Below, in pieces: positions 27,101 through 34,539 of a DNA stretch of 64,000 nucleotides. The first letter of the stretch is position 1; every line of letters begins with the position of its first letter. The notes under the pieces are model-generated. The model was not told the DNA's origin and made no database searches. It saw only the letters and a list, made by a program, of their open reading frames with translations. Origin of the DNA: Lachnospiraceae bacterium XPB1003. Its GTDB lineage: Bacteria; Bacillota; Clostridia; Lachnospirales; Lachnospiraceae. The stretch covers positions 124,001-188,000 of the forward strand of contig FMVK01000002.1 of the NCBI GenBank assembly GCA_900102065.1, written 5' to 3'. The translations under genes and the position numbers were made by a program.

Positions 27101-28917
27101 TCATCAATTATCTGAAGAAGATCGCTGAAGAAAACGGATATGCCAATGCCCACAGATTATGGATGCCGCTTTTATCAAATCCTATTTATCTGGATAGTTT
27201 TAGCGAATATACCGACAGATGCTTTGATGAACAGACAGGCAGCTACCGGACAGATAATCTTACCAAAGGATCCGAGTGGGATCTCAGTGCGCTTATAGGT
27301 CAGACGGATGATCCCCAGAATCAGATGCAGAGTCCCTATAAAATATCATTGTCACAAAGCGGACATATTGCCGTTATAGGATCTGCAGTCAGTGGTAAGT
27401 CGACACTGCTATCGACAATCATTTATTCATTTGCAACTTTGTATTCACCTGAATATATAAATTTCTATGCAATAGATCATTCCGGAAGAATGCTTTCATC
27501 ATTTGAAGAACTGCCGCACATGGGTGGTATCGTCTATGACGATGATGATGAGAAGAGAGAGAGGCTCTTTAACCTCTTAAGCGAAATGCTTACAGAGCGA
27601 CAGAAGGTATTCAGGGGAGGAAATTTCAGTCAGTATTTCAGGGCTAACGGAGCGAAGTATCCTGCTGTCATGATCGTTATAGATAATTTTGCGGACTTTA
27701 ATGAAAAGACTGACGGAAAGTATCTGCCGTTTATTATACGCCTGTCCAAGGAAGGCTCAAGCAACGGTATGTTCTTGGTATTGTCTGCTGCGGCCTACAA
27801 TTCCAATGAGATCCCAAGCCGTGTTTCATCCAATATCGGAACAGGAATATGTCTTGCTCTGGCTGATAAGTTTGCATATGGAGATATATTACATACCATA
27901 CGTATCGATGTGATGCCCGAAGCGGGTATGAAGGGCAGAGGCTTGGCTTATGTCGGGGAACGGATACTGGAACTTCAGACAGCGCTTCCTCTTGAAGCTG
28001 AGGACGATTACCACAGACTTGAAGCGGTACGGGCGAAGGTTCGTAATATGAAAGAATCCTGGCAGGGTAATACCGCACTGAGAATTCCGGAGATACCCGA
28101 GCATCCCACATGGGAGATCTTTGCTGACAATGATATTGTAAAAGAGCATGCAATGGATGACAGATTCCTTCCCTTTGGTTATCGCAGTGATAATGCAAAG
28201 ATATGCGATATAGATCTATATAAAACCTACTGTTATCTCGTGTGCGGAGCAGAGTCTACAGGTAAGACGAGTTTACTCAGACTCATGGCTAATTCTGCTT
28301 TGATGAAGAAAAATGCATCGCTTGTAATCATTGATGAACCGGTAAAGCTCAGAGACTTTGATGAGGATGACAGGGTTAAAGTTATCAGGACTGCCGGTGA
28401 TTTGTATAACTGGTGCCTTAATGATCTCACGCCGTTATTCAGGGGGCGCAATGAGCGCAAGAGAAAGCTTGTCGATGACGGTTATGAAGGTGAGGAATAT
28501 TATGATGAGTTATGTGACTTTAATTCCGTGATAATTATTGTTACATCGATCCCTATGTTCATTAAAAGTATCTATACCGATGAGCATGGTATGAAAGGAT
28601 TTATGGAAACCATAATGAAAAAAGGCTCGGGTCACAAGATAACATTTATAGGTGCTATGGATCCTTCCGAAAGATCCTCTGTCGGCGGGTATGAAGCATT
28701 TAATATCTTTACTTCGTACAAGACGGGTGTACATCTTGGCGGAAATTCCGCCCTTGATCCTTATCTCTCATTCCGTTATATGTCCACTTCGGAACAGGTT
28801 AAGATACTCCCTCCGGGACTTGGACAGTTATCGGATAAGAGCGGAGGAAGCAAATCGTATCATGTGGTGATCCCACATGCGGTACGCCGCAGAAAGGAGC
28901 GCGTGAAAGAATCATGA
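24151..28917 (+). CDS. essC: Type VII secretion ATPase EssC (FtsK/SpoIIIE family, N-terminal FHA)
   Basis: EssC is the motor ATPase of type VII secretion. This 1588-residue protein has an N-terminal region with FHA-like folds (about residues 1-230), two membrane segments (about 280-300 and 312-332) and three ATPase modules. Walker A motifs are GTTGSGKSE at residue 730, GSAVSGKST at 1077 and GAESTGKTS at 1366. The first module's Walker B is LLIVIDEFAELK; the second reads VMIVIDNFADF with Asn where Glu is normal, so module 1 looks like the active one. The ATG at 24151 has GAGGA before it; a start at 24124 would overlap the previous gene. It is coupled to the YukD gene by a four-base overlap. 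Confidence 0.95.
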   Translation: MSLVVSIWNKRKIIKHVMVAGQNKNDLRLYLSGKAFWIEQDLTLYFELSADGWIIRPDESCSINLRDKAGRHMSVTVPFFLADGMLFDIITRENETLHMYIYIKEKLLVPNDRYLIDSDCDITIGSDGSNIISHSFKILDELIREKHGVIAVRSGGAYLYPYVQDGFYINGAPVKQGTALSFGDVIDLYDLRLIWLGNGKENVIAFNKELGDVSVNESVLSEFESDENPLDDIILQNNTPKELFHRGRRNVRSLESETIEIEEPPEKESGGGPGLLETIGHSFLMVIPMLAGCLLMIIASRRAGGGTSLFMYSGLVMAVSSAIVGVIWGIISIRTQRKKRKERDNHRFEAYSNYLIRKKEQISAIYANNTKILYEMYSDAAACTDYNRLSTALWDRNTSHEDFLRVRIGIGDIPFQVKIEIPPEKFHLNEDGLREKPEYIKKNYETLYNVPITVDLKKEHLIGIVGGEERYGAFEIARSMIVNLAATHCYTDVKMVFIYNEESMTDVKEWDFVRWLPHTWSEDRKLRYVAGNMSEIADVSYALSNIFHNRLEENRNSSLKTEHSPYFILFLSDPSLIEGELISGYVYQNSEKVGLTTLILSELYEDLPNECGSFFQNDGAFSGFRDFGGKYESNAVKFDTVDLPSVDRFARNITDIRVKENGVVGELPDSITFLRMYGADTLDDLDVLERWGKNRIYENIRGYLGFMGADEPCILDLHEKYHGPHGLVAGTTGSGKSETLQSYLLSLAVNYGPDDISFFIIDYKGGGMANLFNGLPHMSGSISNLSGTQIKRAMVSIKAENRRRQLLFNAAGVNNINRYTRLYKNGDIKEPIPHLLIVIDEFAELKREEPDFMRELISVAQVGRSLGVHLILSTQKPSGTVDDNIWSNSRFRICLRVQTKEDSAEMLGHPDAAYITQAGRGYLQVGSDEVYELFQSGYSGAIYDPMGDVMGAGIEIINRTGQTEYRNSNKKKSDAPEISQFDAVINYLKKIAEENGYANAHRLWMPLLSNPIYLDSFSEYTDRCFDEQTGSYRTDNLTKGSEWDLSALIGQTDDPQNQMQSPYKISLSQSGHIAVIGSAVSGKSTLLSTIIYSFATLYSPEYINFYAIDHSGRMLSSFEELPHMGGIVYDDDDEKRERLFNLLSEMLTERQKVFRGGNFSQYFRANGAKYPAVMIVIDNFADFNEKTDGKYLPFIIRLSKEGSSNGMFLVLSAAAYNSNEIPSRVSSNIGTGICLALADKFAYGDILHTIRIDVMPEAGMKGRGLAYVGERILELQTALPLEAEDDYHRLEAVRAKVRNMKESWQGNTALRIPEIPEHPTWEIFADNDIVKEHAMDDRFLPFGYRSDNAKICDIDLYKTYCYLVCGAESTGKTSLLRLMANSALMKKNASLVIIDEPVKLRDFDEDDRVKVIRTAGDLYNWCLNDLTPLFRGRNERKRKLVDDGYEGEEYYDELCDFNSVIIIVTSIPMFIKSIYTDEHGMKGFMETIMKKGSGHKITFIGAMDPSERSSVGGYEAFNIFTSYKTGVHLGGNSALDPYLSFRYMSTSEQVKILPPGLGQLSDKSGGSKSYHVVIPHAVRRRKERVKES

Positions 28918-29156
28918 TAGTAGAGGTTAAGGTTCCTTCTCTGTCATTGCATGTTGATGTCAGATGTGAAGAGACGGGGACAGTCGGTGAATTTAAGGAA
29001 GCAGTATGCTTATTGATACAGAAGATGATAGGCGAGGAAGAGGTGCCGGATCGGAAATATGATCTGTATCTTTCCGACCGCAGCATGAGACTTTCGGATG
29101 ATACTAAATTAGCGGTTTTAGGCATATCCGGAGGCAGTAAATTTTTATTGATTTAG
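28914..29156 (+). CDS. YukD/EsaB ubiquitin-like type VII secretion protein
   Basis: An 80-residue protein with a ubiquitin-like beta-grasp pattern: a first strand MIVEVKVPS, the central YDLYLSDRSMRLSDDTKLAVLGI segment, and a final FLLI strand. YukD/EsaB proteins are small cytosolic partners of type VII machines. The start overlaps the essC stop (ATGA), which is the classic coupling of a component to its motor. The C-terminus ends in hydrophobic residues with no Gly-Gly, so conjugation is not expected. Confidence 0.88.
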   Translation: MIVEVKVPSLSLHVDVRCEETGTVGEFKEAVCLLIQKMIGEEEVPDRKYDLYLSDRSMRLSDDTKLAVLGISGGSKFLLI

Positions 29157-29158
29157 TA

Positions 29159-29188
29159 TTGTAAAGAGTTTATGTTTTAGTGTAAATT
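29159..29188 (+). promoter_or_regulatory. Possible internal promoter before the WXG100 genes
   Basis: TTGTAA (29159-29164) and TAAATT (29183-29188) with an 18-base spacer lie in the only large gap between the machine genes and the substrate genes. The surrounding AT-rich sequence offers other weak -10 boxes, so the exact site is uncertain. Confidence 0.3.
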
Positions 29189-29250
29189 ATAACTATGATG
29201 CAATTCTTTCAAATGTTATGAGCTTCACTTTCGAATAGGAGACAGTGAGT

Positions 29251-29547
29251 ATGGCAGAGTATTTAAAAGGCATTATGGAAGGAATAAGGCAGACTAAAGA
29301 GCTTAATGATCAATGTATCGGAAAGCTCGATAAAGATATGGAACTGCTGCGTCAGTATCTGACCGAACTAAGTGCCATGTGGGAAGGACCTGCCCATGAT
29401 ACATGGCATAATGAAGTAATGGCGGATATAGAAAATCTGGAGACGATCATAGTCGATCTGAAAAAAATCGCCGCATATGAAGGCGAAGCTCATAAACAAT
29501 ATTCCAATGCAAATCAAAAATCCGAAGACTTGATAACGAGGATCTGA
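29251..29547 (+). CDS. WXG100 family protein 1
   Basis: A 98-residue helical-hairpin protein. The Trp-x-Gly turn is present in LSAMWEGPAHDTW near the middle, between two long amphipathic helices. WXG100 (ESAT-6-like) proteins are secreted as dimers by type VII systems. The C-terminal secretion motif YxxxD/E is imperfect: the tail has YSNANQKSED. GGAGA lies before the ATG at 29251; a GTG at 29245 is a weaker alternative. First of three WXG100 genes placed after the essC-yukD pair. Confidence 0.88.
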   Translation: MAEYLKGIMEGIRQTKELNDQCIGKLDKDMELLRQYLTELSAMWEGPAHDTWHNEVMADIENLETIIVDLKKIAAYEGEAHKQYSNANQKSEDLITRI

Positions 29548-29569
29548 TATCTGAAACGGGGGTTAAGAT

Positions 29570-29884
29570 ATGTCAGTAGTGATCAAAGCGGATACTAACG
29601 AACTCTATAGAAAAGTCTTATCCATCAAGGAAACGGCTGCTGATATTCATCAGCAGCTTCTCAACATCAGCGGTCTTACGAGCGATCTCGGCAAATACTG
29701 GCAGGGAGATGCTTATGAGAGACATAAAACAAGCAGTAAAGCTATCGTGGAAGATATGATCCCGATAGTTGCCATGCTTGAGACACGTCCGGAACAGCTG
29801 TTTAAGATGGCCGGTATCTATGAGACGGTTGAGGACTTCAACAAAAGAGAAGCTGCCTCTTTAGATCCTAATGTAATAGAGTGA
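29570..29884 (+). CDS. WXG100 family protein 2
   Basis: A 104-residue helical-hairpin protein with the turn in LGKYWQGDAYERHK and a C-terminal YETVEDF that fits the YxxxE export signal. GGGGGT lies about eight bases before the ATG. It lies 22 bases after the first WXG100 gene. Differences from its neighbours are large, so it is not a recent duplicate. Confidence 0.86.
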   Translation: MSVVIKADTNELYRKVLSIKETAADIHQQLLNISGLTSDLGKYWQGDAYERHKTSSKAIVEDMIPIVAMLETRPEQLFKMAGIYETVEDFNKREAASLDPNVIE

Positions 29885-29907
29885 CTCTGAATAACGGAGG
29901 ATAAGAT

Positions 29908-30216
29908 ATGGCAAAGACTGCAGATGAGATAAATGCGGATTTGAAGCGATTACTGGGATACGCTCAGGATATTCAAAATCTCGCAAACAAAATGGGATCC
30001 ATCATCACTAATGACTACAGCGAATCTGTCAAACAGCTCGGAACAAACTGGGCCGGAGAGAACGGTGCGTTGATGGCACAAAAAGCAGTTAATGTGGGTA
30101 ATGATACGGCACAAAATATCCAAAAGCTTGGTGAGTGCGCAAAAACTGTGGCTGACATAGCCAAGAATCTTGCGGTTGCGGAAGCAAAAGCTGCCGGATT
30201 AAATGTTTCTGTTTGA
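29908..30216 (+). CDS. WXG100-like protein 3
   Basis: A 102-residue helical protein with a WxG turn in LGTNWAGENGALM. The second helix is unusually rich in Ala, Asn and Lys, and I see no YxxxD/E tail motif, so it may be exported only as a partner of another WXG100 protein. CGGAGG lies before the ATG. Its 3' end runs close to the first DUF4176 gene. Confidence 0.8.
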   Translation: MAKTADEINADLKRLLGYAQDIQNLANKMGSIITNDYSESVKQLGTNWAGENGALMAQKAVNVGNDTAQNIQKLGECAKTVADIAKNLAVAEAKAAGLNVSV

Positions 30217-30247
30217 TGAAAATCTTACTGAATACGGAGGAAAAGAG

Positions 30248-30604
30248 ATGACAAAATGGGAAGGCTTGCTCCCGATAGGAAGCGTAGTGATCTTGAATAA
30301 TGGCGAAAAGAAACTGATGATAGTAGGTCAAAGCCAGACCCCTGCCGGTGAGCCGGAGAAGATATTTGATTATTCTGCGGTTTTGTATCCTCAGGGATTT
30401 TATGACAGGAATAATACATATCTTTTTAATCATGAAGATATTAAGAAGATTTATTACATCGGATATATGGACGATATGGAGATCGCTTATATGGAGACGT
30501 TAGAGCCTATCCATAAGGGAATGCAGTCCGGTGAGATCACTCTGGAAGAAGCGGATAGGATGGTAGAGGAAGTAATGAGAGACCGTAAGAAGGAGGGCTT
30601 CTGA
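30248..30604 (+). CDS. DUF4176 protein, copy 1
   Basis: A 118-residue cytosolic-looking protein of the DUF4176 family, which recurs in type VII loci of Firmicutes. The hallmarks are GLLPIGSVVILNNGEKKLMI near the start, then IFDYSAVLYPQG and YLFNHEDIKKIYYIGY. GGAGG lies ten bases before the ATG at 30248. An in-frame ATG at 30203 would overlap the previous gene and add 15 unrelated residues. Function is unknown; association with WXG effectors suggests a chaperone or accessory role, which is inference. Confidence 0.85.
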   Translation: MTKWEGLLPIGSVVILNNGEKKLMIVGQSQTPAGEPEKIFDYSAVLYPQGFYDRNNTYLFNHEDIKKIYYIGYMDDMEIAYMETLEPIHKGMQSGEITLEEADRMVEEVMRDRKKEGF

Positions 30605-30605
30605 C

Positions 30606-30905
30606 ATGTGGAACGGATTATTACCGGTAGGCAGCATAGTCATGCTGGAGGGCGGTAATGAACGCCTGATGATCATTGGTAACTGCATAGTAAAGGAAGC
30701 GGATCACAGCAAGATCTTTGATTATGCCGGATGTCTCTTTCCTACAGGCTATAAGGATGCAGACCATATATATATGTTCAACAGAGAGAAGATATCAAGA
30801 GTATATTGCGTGGGATATCTGGATGATGAAGCCGATGGCTGGCTTGATAAGATGGAAGACAATTTAAAGGGGCTTAGAGACGGAACGATAAAAGTAGATC
30901 TATGA
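30606..30905 (+). CDS. DUF4176 protein, copy 2
   Basis: A 99-residue member of the same family, aligning with copy 1 through GLLPVGSIVMLEGGNERLMI, IFDYAGCLFPTGY and YMFNREKISRVYCVGY. The two are clearly diverged, so they are old paralogues rather than a fresh duplication. It starts one base after the stop of copy 1 and lies 23 bases before the candidate effector gene. Confidence 0.85.
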   Translation: MWNGLLPVGSIVMLEGGNERLMIIGNCIVKEADHSKIFDYAGCLFPTGYKDADHIYMFNREKISRVYCVGYLDDEADGWLDKMEDNLKGLRDGTIKVDL

Positions 30906-30928
30906 GACTGGCAGCGTGGGGGTTATAA

Positions 30929-32329
30929 ATGGCTGATACCAGAAATTTTGAGATCAATATTCCGGTGGTTAAAAAAGCCGGAGAAAATATCTTTGACTGC
31001 GGAGACAAGATCAGGAATGCTGCTGATGAGATCGAGAGTATATGCAAGAACTTAAGCGGAACCTCTTCTTTAAGTTCCGTGGCAGAATCTTTACTTGCTT
31101 TGCAGAGTAAGCTTTACGGCAATGCATCAAAAATGAATGCATTGGGTAACGGTACGCTGCAATGCATGCACTTCTATGAATCTGCGGAAGCATCTTTGCT
31201 GGGACAGGATATATGTGATTACGAGGAGCGTAAAAGCGCAGACCGTACCGAACCTTCACCTGTTCCTTCTGAAACTGATAAGCCCGGTGATCCCGGACAG
31301 GAAAAGGGGACGCCTTCAAAGCAGGAATCAACGGATTCCAAATCCATGACAAGCTGTTGGGTTGAGGATTTTGATTATATCAATGACAAGGGTGAAGTCT
31401 GTCATTATGAGAAGGCTTATCTTAATGCTAAAGGTGTTCCTACGGCTTATTACGGCAAGACCAGCTGGAAGGCATCTTTTATCGGCGATACGGCCATGAA
31501 GTATGCCAAGGGCGGGGATAAAAAGGATATCAAGAAACCTGACGAGAAGGTTCATAAAGTTTATAAACAGGGTAAGGGCTGGCTTACAAAAGAAGAAATT
31601 GATAATGAGACACAGACTTTCTCAAAGAAGGTGGGTACGCTTCTTGAATATGAACTTATGAACGTTCATGGGGAAGCTACACTTCTCGGTGCTGAGGTCA
31701 GCGGCGAGTATGGGTGCCTTAAAGGTTCTGCTTCCGCTAAGTTACTAACTGCTGAATTTGATGCCCATGCAGGTGTAGGTGCATATCTTGTAAAGAGGCC
31801 TGACGGAACATATACAACAGCATACGGTTTGGGAGTTACTGCCGGTGCTTCTGCTTCCGTAATATCCGTAGCCGCTTCGGGATCCATAGGTTATTCAGAG
31901 GATGGATTTACGTATATAGGTGCTGGTGCGGATGTGGCCGCCAAGGTAGGTGAAGTAAAAGCGGAAGTGGGCGCATGTTGTCAGTATGTACCGGGAGAAG
32001 GGCTTGAGATACAGGCTTCGGGATCAGCAGGCGCATATGCAGTAGATGCAACTGCATCGGGGGCTGTTACTATAGCCGGTGTTAAAGTTGAAGGTTCGGC
32101 TTCCTTCCGTGTGGGGGTGGGTGTTAATGCATCTGTTGGTTATAAGGATGGCAAGTTCAGTTTTGAACTGGGGGCAGCACTGGGTATCGGATTTAATCTG
32201 TCCTTCTCCATTGATTTCAAGGAACTGGGGAAGAAGATCGGTGATGCCATAAAATCCGTAGCGGAGACAGTCTGGAACGGTGTTAAAAAAGCGGCATCGG
32301 CTGTGTGGGATTGGTTCTCCAGCTGGTGA
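30929..32329 (+). CDS. Candidate type VII effector with Gly/Ala-rich beta-strand repeats
   Basis: A 466-residue protein that I do not recognise as a named family. Residues 1-95 are helical like WXG/LXG export domains but have no Trp-x-Gly. Residues about 100-145 are a Pro/Ser/Glu-rich linker. Residues about 225-430 form many short strands with alternating small and hydrophobic residues (for example GASASVISVAASGSIGYSED), resembling beta-barrel or beta-helix toxins. The last 30 residues form a Lys/Trp-rich amphipathic helix ending AVWDWFSSW. No signal peptide is present. Its place between DUF4176 and WXG100 genes suggests a secreted, possibly membrane-active effector. No adjacent immunity gene is obvious. 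Confidence 0.72.
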   Translation: MADTRNFEINIPVVKKAGENIFDCGDKIRNAADEIESICKNLSGTSSLSSVAESLLALQSKLYGNASKMNALGNGTLQCMHFYESAEASLLGQDICDYEERKSADRTEPSPVPSETDKPGDPGQEKGTPSKQESTDSKSMTSCWVEDFDYINDKGEVCHYEKAYLNAKGVPTAYYGKTSWKASFIGDTAMKYAKGGDKKDIKKPDEKVHKVYKQGKGWLTKEEIDNETQTFSKKVGTLLEYELMNVHGEATLLGAEVSGEYGCLKGSASAKLLTAEFDAHAGVGAYLVKRPDGTYTTAYGLGVTAGASASVISVAASGSIGYSEDGFTYIGAGADVAAKVGEVKAEVGACCQYVPGEGLEIQASGSAGAYAVDATASGAVTIAGVKVEGSASFRVGVGVNASVGYKDGKFSFELGAALGIGFNLSFSIDFKELGKKIGDAIKSVAETVWNGVKKAASAVWDWFSSW

Positions 32330-32430
32330 TTTATGTGTTGCAGCAGAGGATCCTGACATAGGGGGGGAGATAGACCTTGTCGGGAGAGTCTGTATAAATA
32401 AACAATCATACTATTTAAGGAGGTAACAAC

Positions 32431-32730
32431 ATGGCTGAGTTTACAGTAACTGCCGAAGAGGTCAGAAACAAAGCGGCTGAATTAAGGAAGATCAATGCCC
32501 AGTTCCACAGTACCGTGGGGGAGCTGGAAGCAGAGCAGGCACGCCTCAGTACAGTATGGGAAGGCGAGGCACATGATGTCTTTGATTCCAATTTTAAGAA
32601 CAAGAAGATCTGTATGGATAATTTCTACAATGCCATAGAGAATTACTGCTTCAAGTTAGATGAGATCGCTGTTAATTACGCTAACGCCGAGACCAGAAAT
32701 ATTGCTACGGCTTCCGGAAGCGGTGTCTGA
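32431..32730 (+). CDS. WXG100 family protein 4
   Basis: A 99-residue classic ESAT-6-like protein with the turn in LSTVWEGEAHDVFDSNF and a C-terminal YANAE that matches the YxxxE export motif. AAGGAGG lies before the ATG. A gap of 101 bases before it separates it from the effector gene; I saw no clear promoter or terminator in that gap. Confidence 0.92.
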   Translation: MAEFTVTAEEVRNKAAELRKINAQFHSTVGELEAEQARLSTVWEGEAHDVFDSNFKNKKICMDNFYNAIENYCFKLDEIAVNYANAETRNIATASGSGV

Positions 32731-32775
32731 AGAGATTAACGGAAATCATTATTCGATTATAAGGAGGATAGATCA

Positions 32776-33093
32776 ATGGCAAATGTGATCCGCGTTACAC
32801 CCGAAGAATTAAAGACAACTGCTGCAAGATTTGAGAGTAAGGCTCAGGAAATGAAGACCCAGACACAGCAGATGACCGAGCTTGTAATGTCACTTACAGG
32901 CCGCATCTGGAGCGGTGAAGCACAGCTTGAATATAATAATCGCTTTAAGGGGCTTGAGGATGATATAATGAAGCTTCATAAGATGATCGAAGAGCATGTT
33001 GAGCATCTCAATATCATCGCAAATGAGTATCAGACTACTGAGAATACTAACAAGGAAACAGCTTCAACGCTGTCATCCGATGTTATAGTTTAA
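32776..33093 (+). CDS. WXG100 family protein 5
   Basis: A 105-residue ESAT-6-like protein with the turn in LTGRIWSGEAQLEYNNRF and a C-terminal YQTTE matching YxxxE. AAGGAGG lies before the ATG. Together with protein 4 it makes a pair of well-conserved WXG100 proteins that could form a heterodimer. Confidence 0.92.
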   Translation: MANVIRVTPEELKTTAARFESKAQEMKTQTQQMTELVMSLTGRIWSGEAQLEYNNRFKGLEDDIMKLHKMIEEHVEHLNIIANEYQTTENTNKETASTLSSDVIV

Positions 33094-33108
33094 GGGAGAA
33101 AGAGAAGC

Positions 33109-33390
33109 ATGTTGGAAGGTTTATTGCCGGTTGGAAGTGTTGTACGACTGCGTGGTGGAGAAAAACTGGTGATGATAGCCGGATTTTATCAGGCTACGAA
33201 GATCCCTGATTCTCCGGTATTTGATTATGCCGGATTACCTTATCCTGTGGGATATCTGGATGCTGATCAGATGCTCCTGTTTGATCAGGGTCAGATTGAA
33301 GAAGTATTTTTCACGGGGTTCTTGAATGATGAGGGAAAAGAATTCATGGCCCGTATAGAAAAGCTGGCTGATGAGGTAAAGAACGGATAA
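33109..33390 (+). CDS. DUF4176 protein, copy 3
   Basis: A 93-residue DUF4176 protein with GLLPVGSVVRLRGGEKLVMI, VFDYAGLPYPVGYL and LLFDQGQIEEVFFTGF. It closes the type VII locus. The next gene converges from the other strand, with only 19 bases between the two stops and no clear terminator between them. Confidence 0.85.
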   Translation: MLEGLLPVGSVVRLRGGEKLVMIAGFYQATKIPDSPVFDYAGLPYPVGYLDADQMLLFDQGQIEEVFFTGFLNDEGKEFMARIEKLADEVKNG

Positions 33391-33409
33391 TCCTGATGGG
33401 TGACTTGGG

Positions 33410-34459
33410 CTAAAGCTTTCGGACTGCAAGAGGGCATTGTGTCATGCCGGTATTCAGGCAGTTGCGGAGCTTTAGGCCTATTGCCTGGCAGGGGAGGCAT
33501 TGTTCTTCAAAATAGCACCCATGACAGGGAGGAGTCCGGTGATCCTCTATATGCCTCAATTCATTCAGAAATTCTGAATTCTTCCAGTAGTCGGATATAT
33601 GTTCAAAGTCTTCTTTTATATCAAGGTGTCTGCAGGGAGAAAGGCGTCCGTCTGCGGAAACGCAGACTGTTGTCCTGCCGGCAGTGCAGCCTTTTACGGG
33701 GCCGGTGTTTTCACGCTCTTTTCCGTATGAGAAAAGCAGTGCTTTTAATTGTGAAAAACAAGGCTCGGGAGTGATCTTGACAGAGCCTTTGTACTTATTT
33801 ATGAAGTCTGCTGCTATAACCATATCGTCCTTATCGGGGAAAAATCTCAGGTCATTTTTGCTGTCGGGTTTAAGGCAGAGTATTGCCAAGTGAGGTATGG
33901 CGTATCTCTCGCATAACAGTGCCATCCCGGGCAGGTTTTTAGCATTAAAGCGATTCATTACGAAATTGATATGCCGGTTTTTAAAGTCAAGCGCTGTTAA
34001 GGTTTCCAGAGCTTTTATGGCATGCTCGAATCCGTCACGTGAGTGTTCGTTTATTTCTTTGGTACTTCCGTTTAAAGATATGAAGATATGATCGACGCCT
34101 GCGTTTATTAAAGCTGATAGTTTTTCTTTTGTGGCATTAATTCCCGAGATGGCTATGGCGCAGTTCATGTTAAGTTCTTTACATTCGTGTATAATAGTCT
34201 CAAGATGAGGGTAACACAGAGTTTCACCACCGCTCAGATTTACCTGCTTCACACCTGCTAAAGCACCATCCTGTAATCTGCTTAGTGCTGTTTTCAGGGA
34301 CATTTCAAAAGGTTCTTCCGTATGAATGTAGCATTGGGGGCATTTCAGTGGACAGGCGTTGGTAAGCTCCAGATTCATCTGCCAGGGCTTATCAAAGAAA
34401 CGGATATTAGGATTGGTAAAGTCACTGATCTCAGGGGCTTTGTTAATGTTTTTATCCAT
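33410..34459 (-). CDS. Radical SAM protein with SPASM domain
   Basis: A 349-residue enzyme with the radical SAM cluster motif CPLKCPQC (CxxxCxxC) near residue 36 and the GGE motif in NLSGGETL. The C-terminal SPASM-type region has CTAGRTTVCVSADGRLSPC followed by CHGCYFEEQCLPC and two more cysteines, enough for auxiliary Fe-S clusters. SPASM enzymes often modify ribosomal peptides or enzymes. No small Cys-rich or other precursor peptide was found next to it, and no transporter. It converges on the type VII locus and diverges from rplS, so it is likely a single gene. Confidence 0.88.
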   Translation of the reverse strand: MDKNINKAPEISDFTNPNIRFFDKPWQMNLELTNACPLKCPQCYIHTEEPFEMSLKTALSRLQDGALAGVKQVNLSGGETLCYPHLETIIHECKELNMNCAIAISGINATKEKLSALINAGVDHIFISLNGSTKEINEHSRDGFEHAIKALETLTALDFKNRHINFVMNRFNAKNLPGMALLCERYAIPHLAILCLKPDSKNDLRFFPDKDDMVIAADFINKYKGSVKITPEPCFSQLKALLFSYGKERENTGPVKGCTAGRTTVCVSADGRLSPCRHLDIKEDFEHISDYWKNSEFLNELRHIEDHRTPPCHGCYFEEQCLPCQAIGLKLRNCLNTGMTQCPLAVRKL

Positions 34460-34495
34460 AATACCATGATATCAGAGACCGGTTAAAAAAGTAAC

Positions 34496-34524
34496 TTGCA
34501 TTTTGTAAGACAATATAGTAAGAT
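34496..34524 (+). promoter_or_regulatory. Sigma-A promoter for rplS
   Basis: TTGCAT (34496-34501) and TAAGAT (34519-34524) are spaced by 17 bases and leave a leader of about 75 bases. Confidence 0.6.
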
Positions 34525-34539
34525 TGCAATGTTGCGAAA

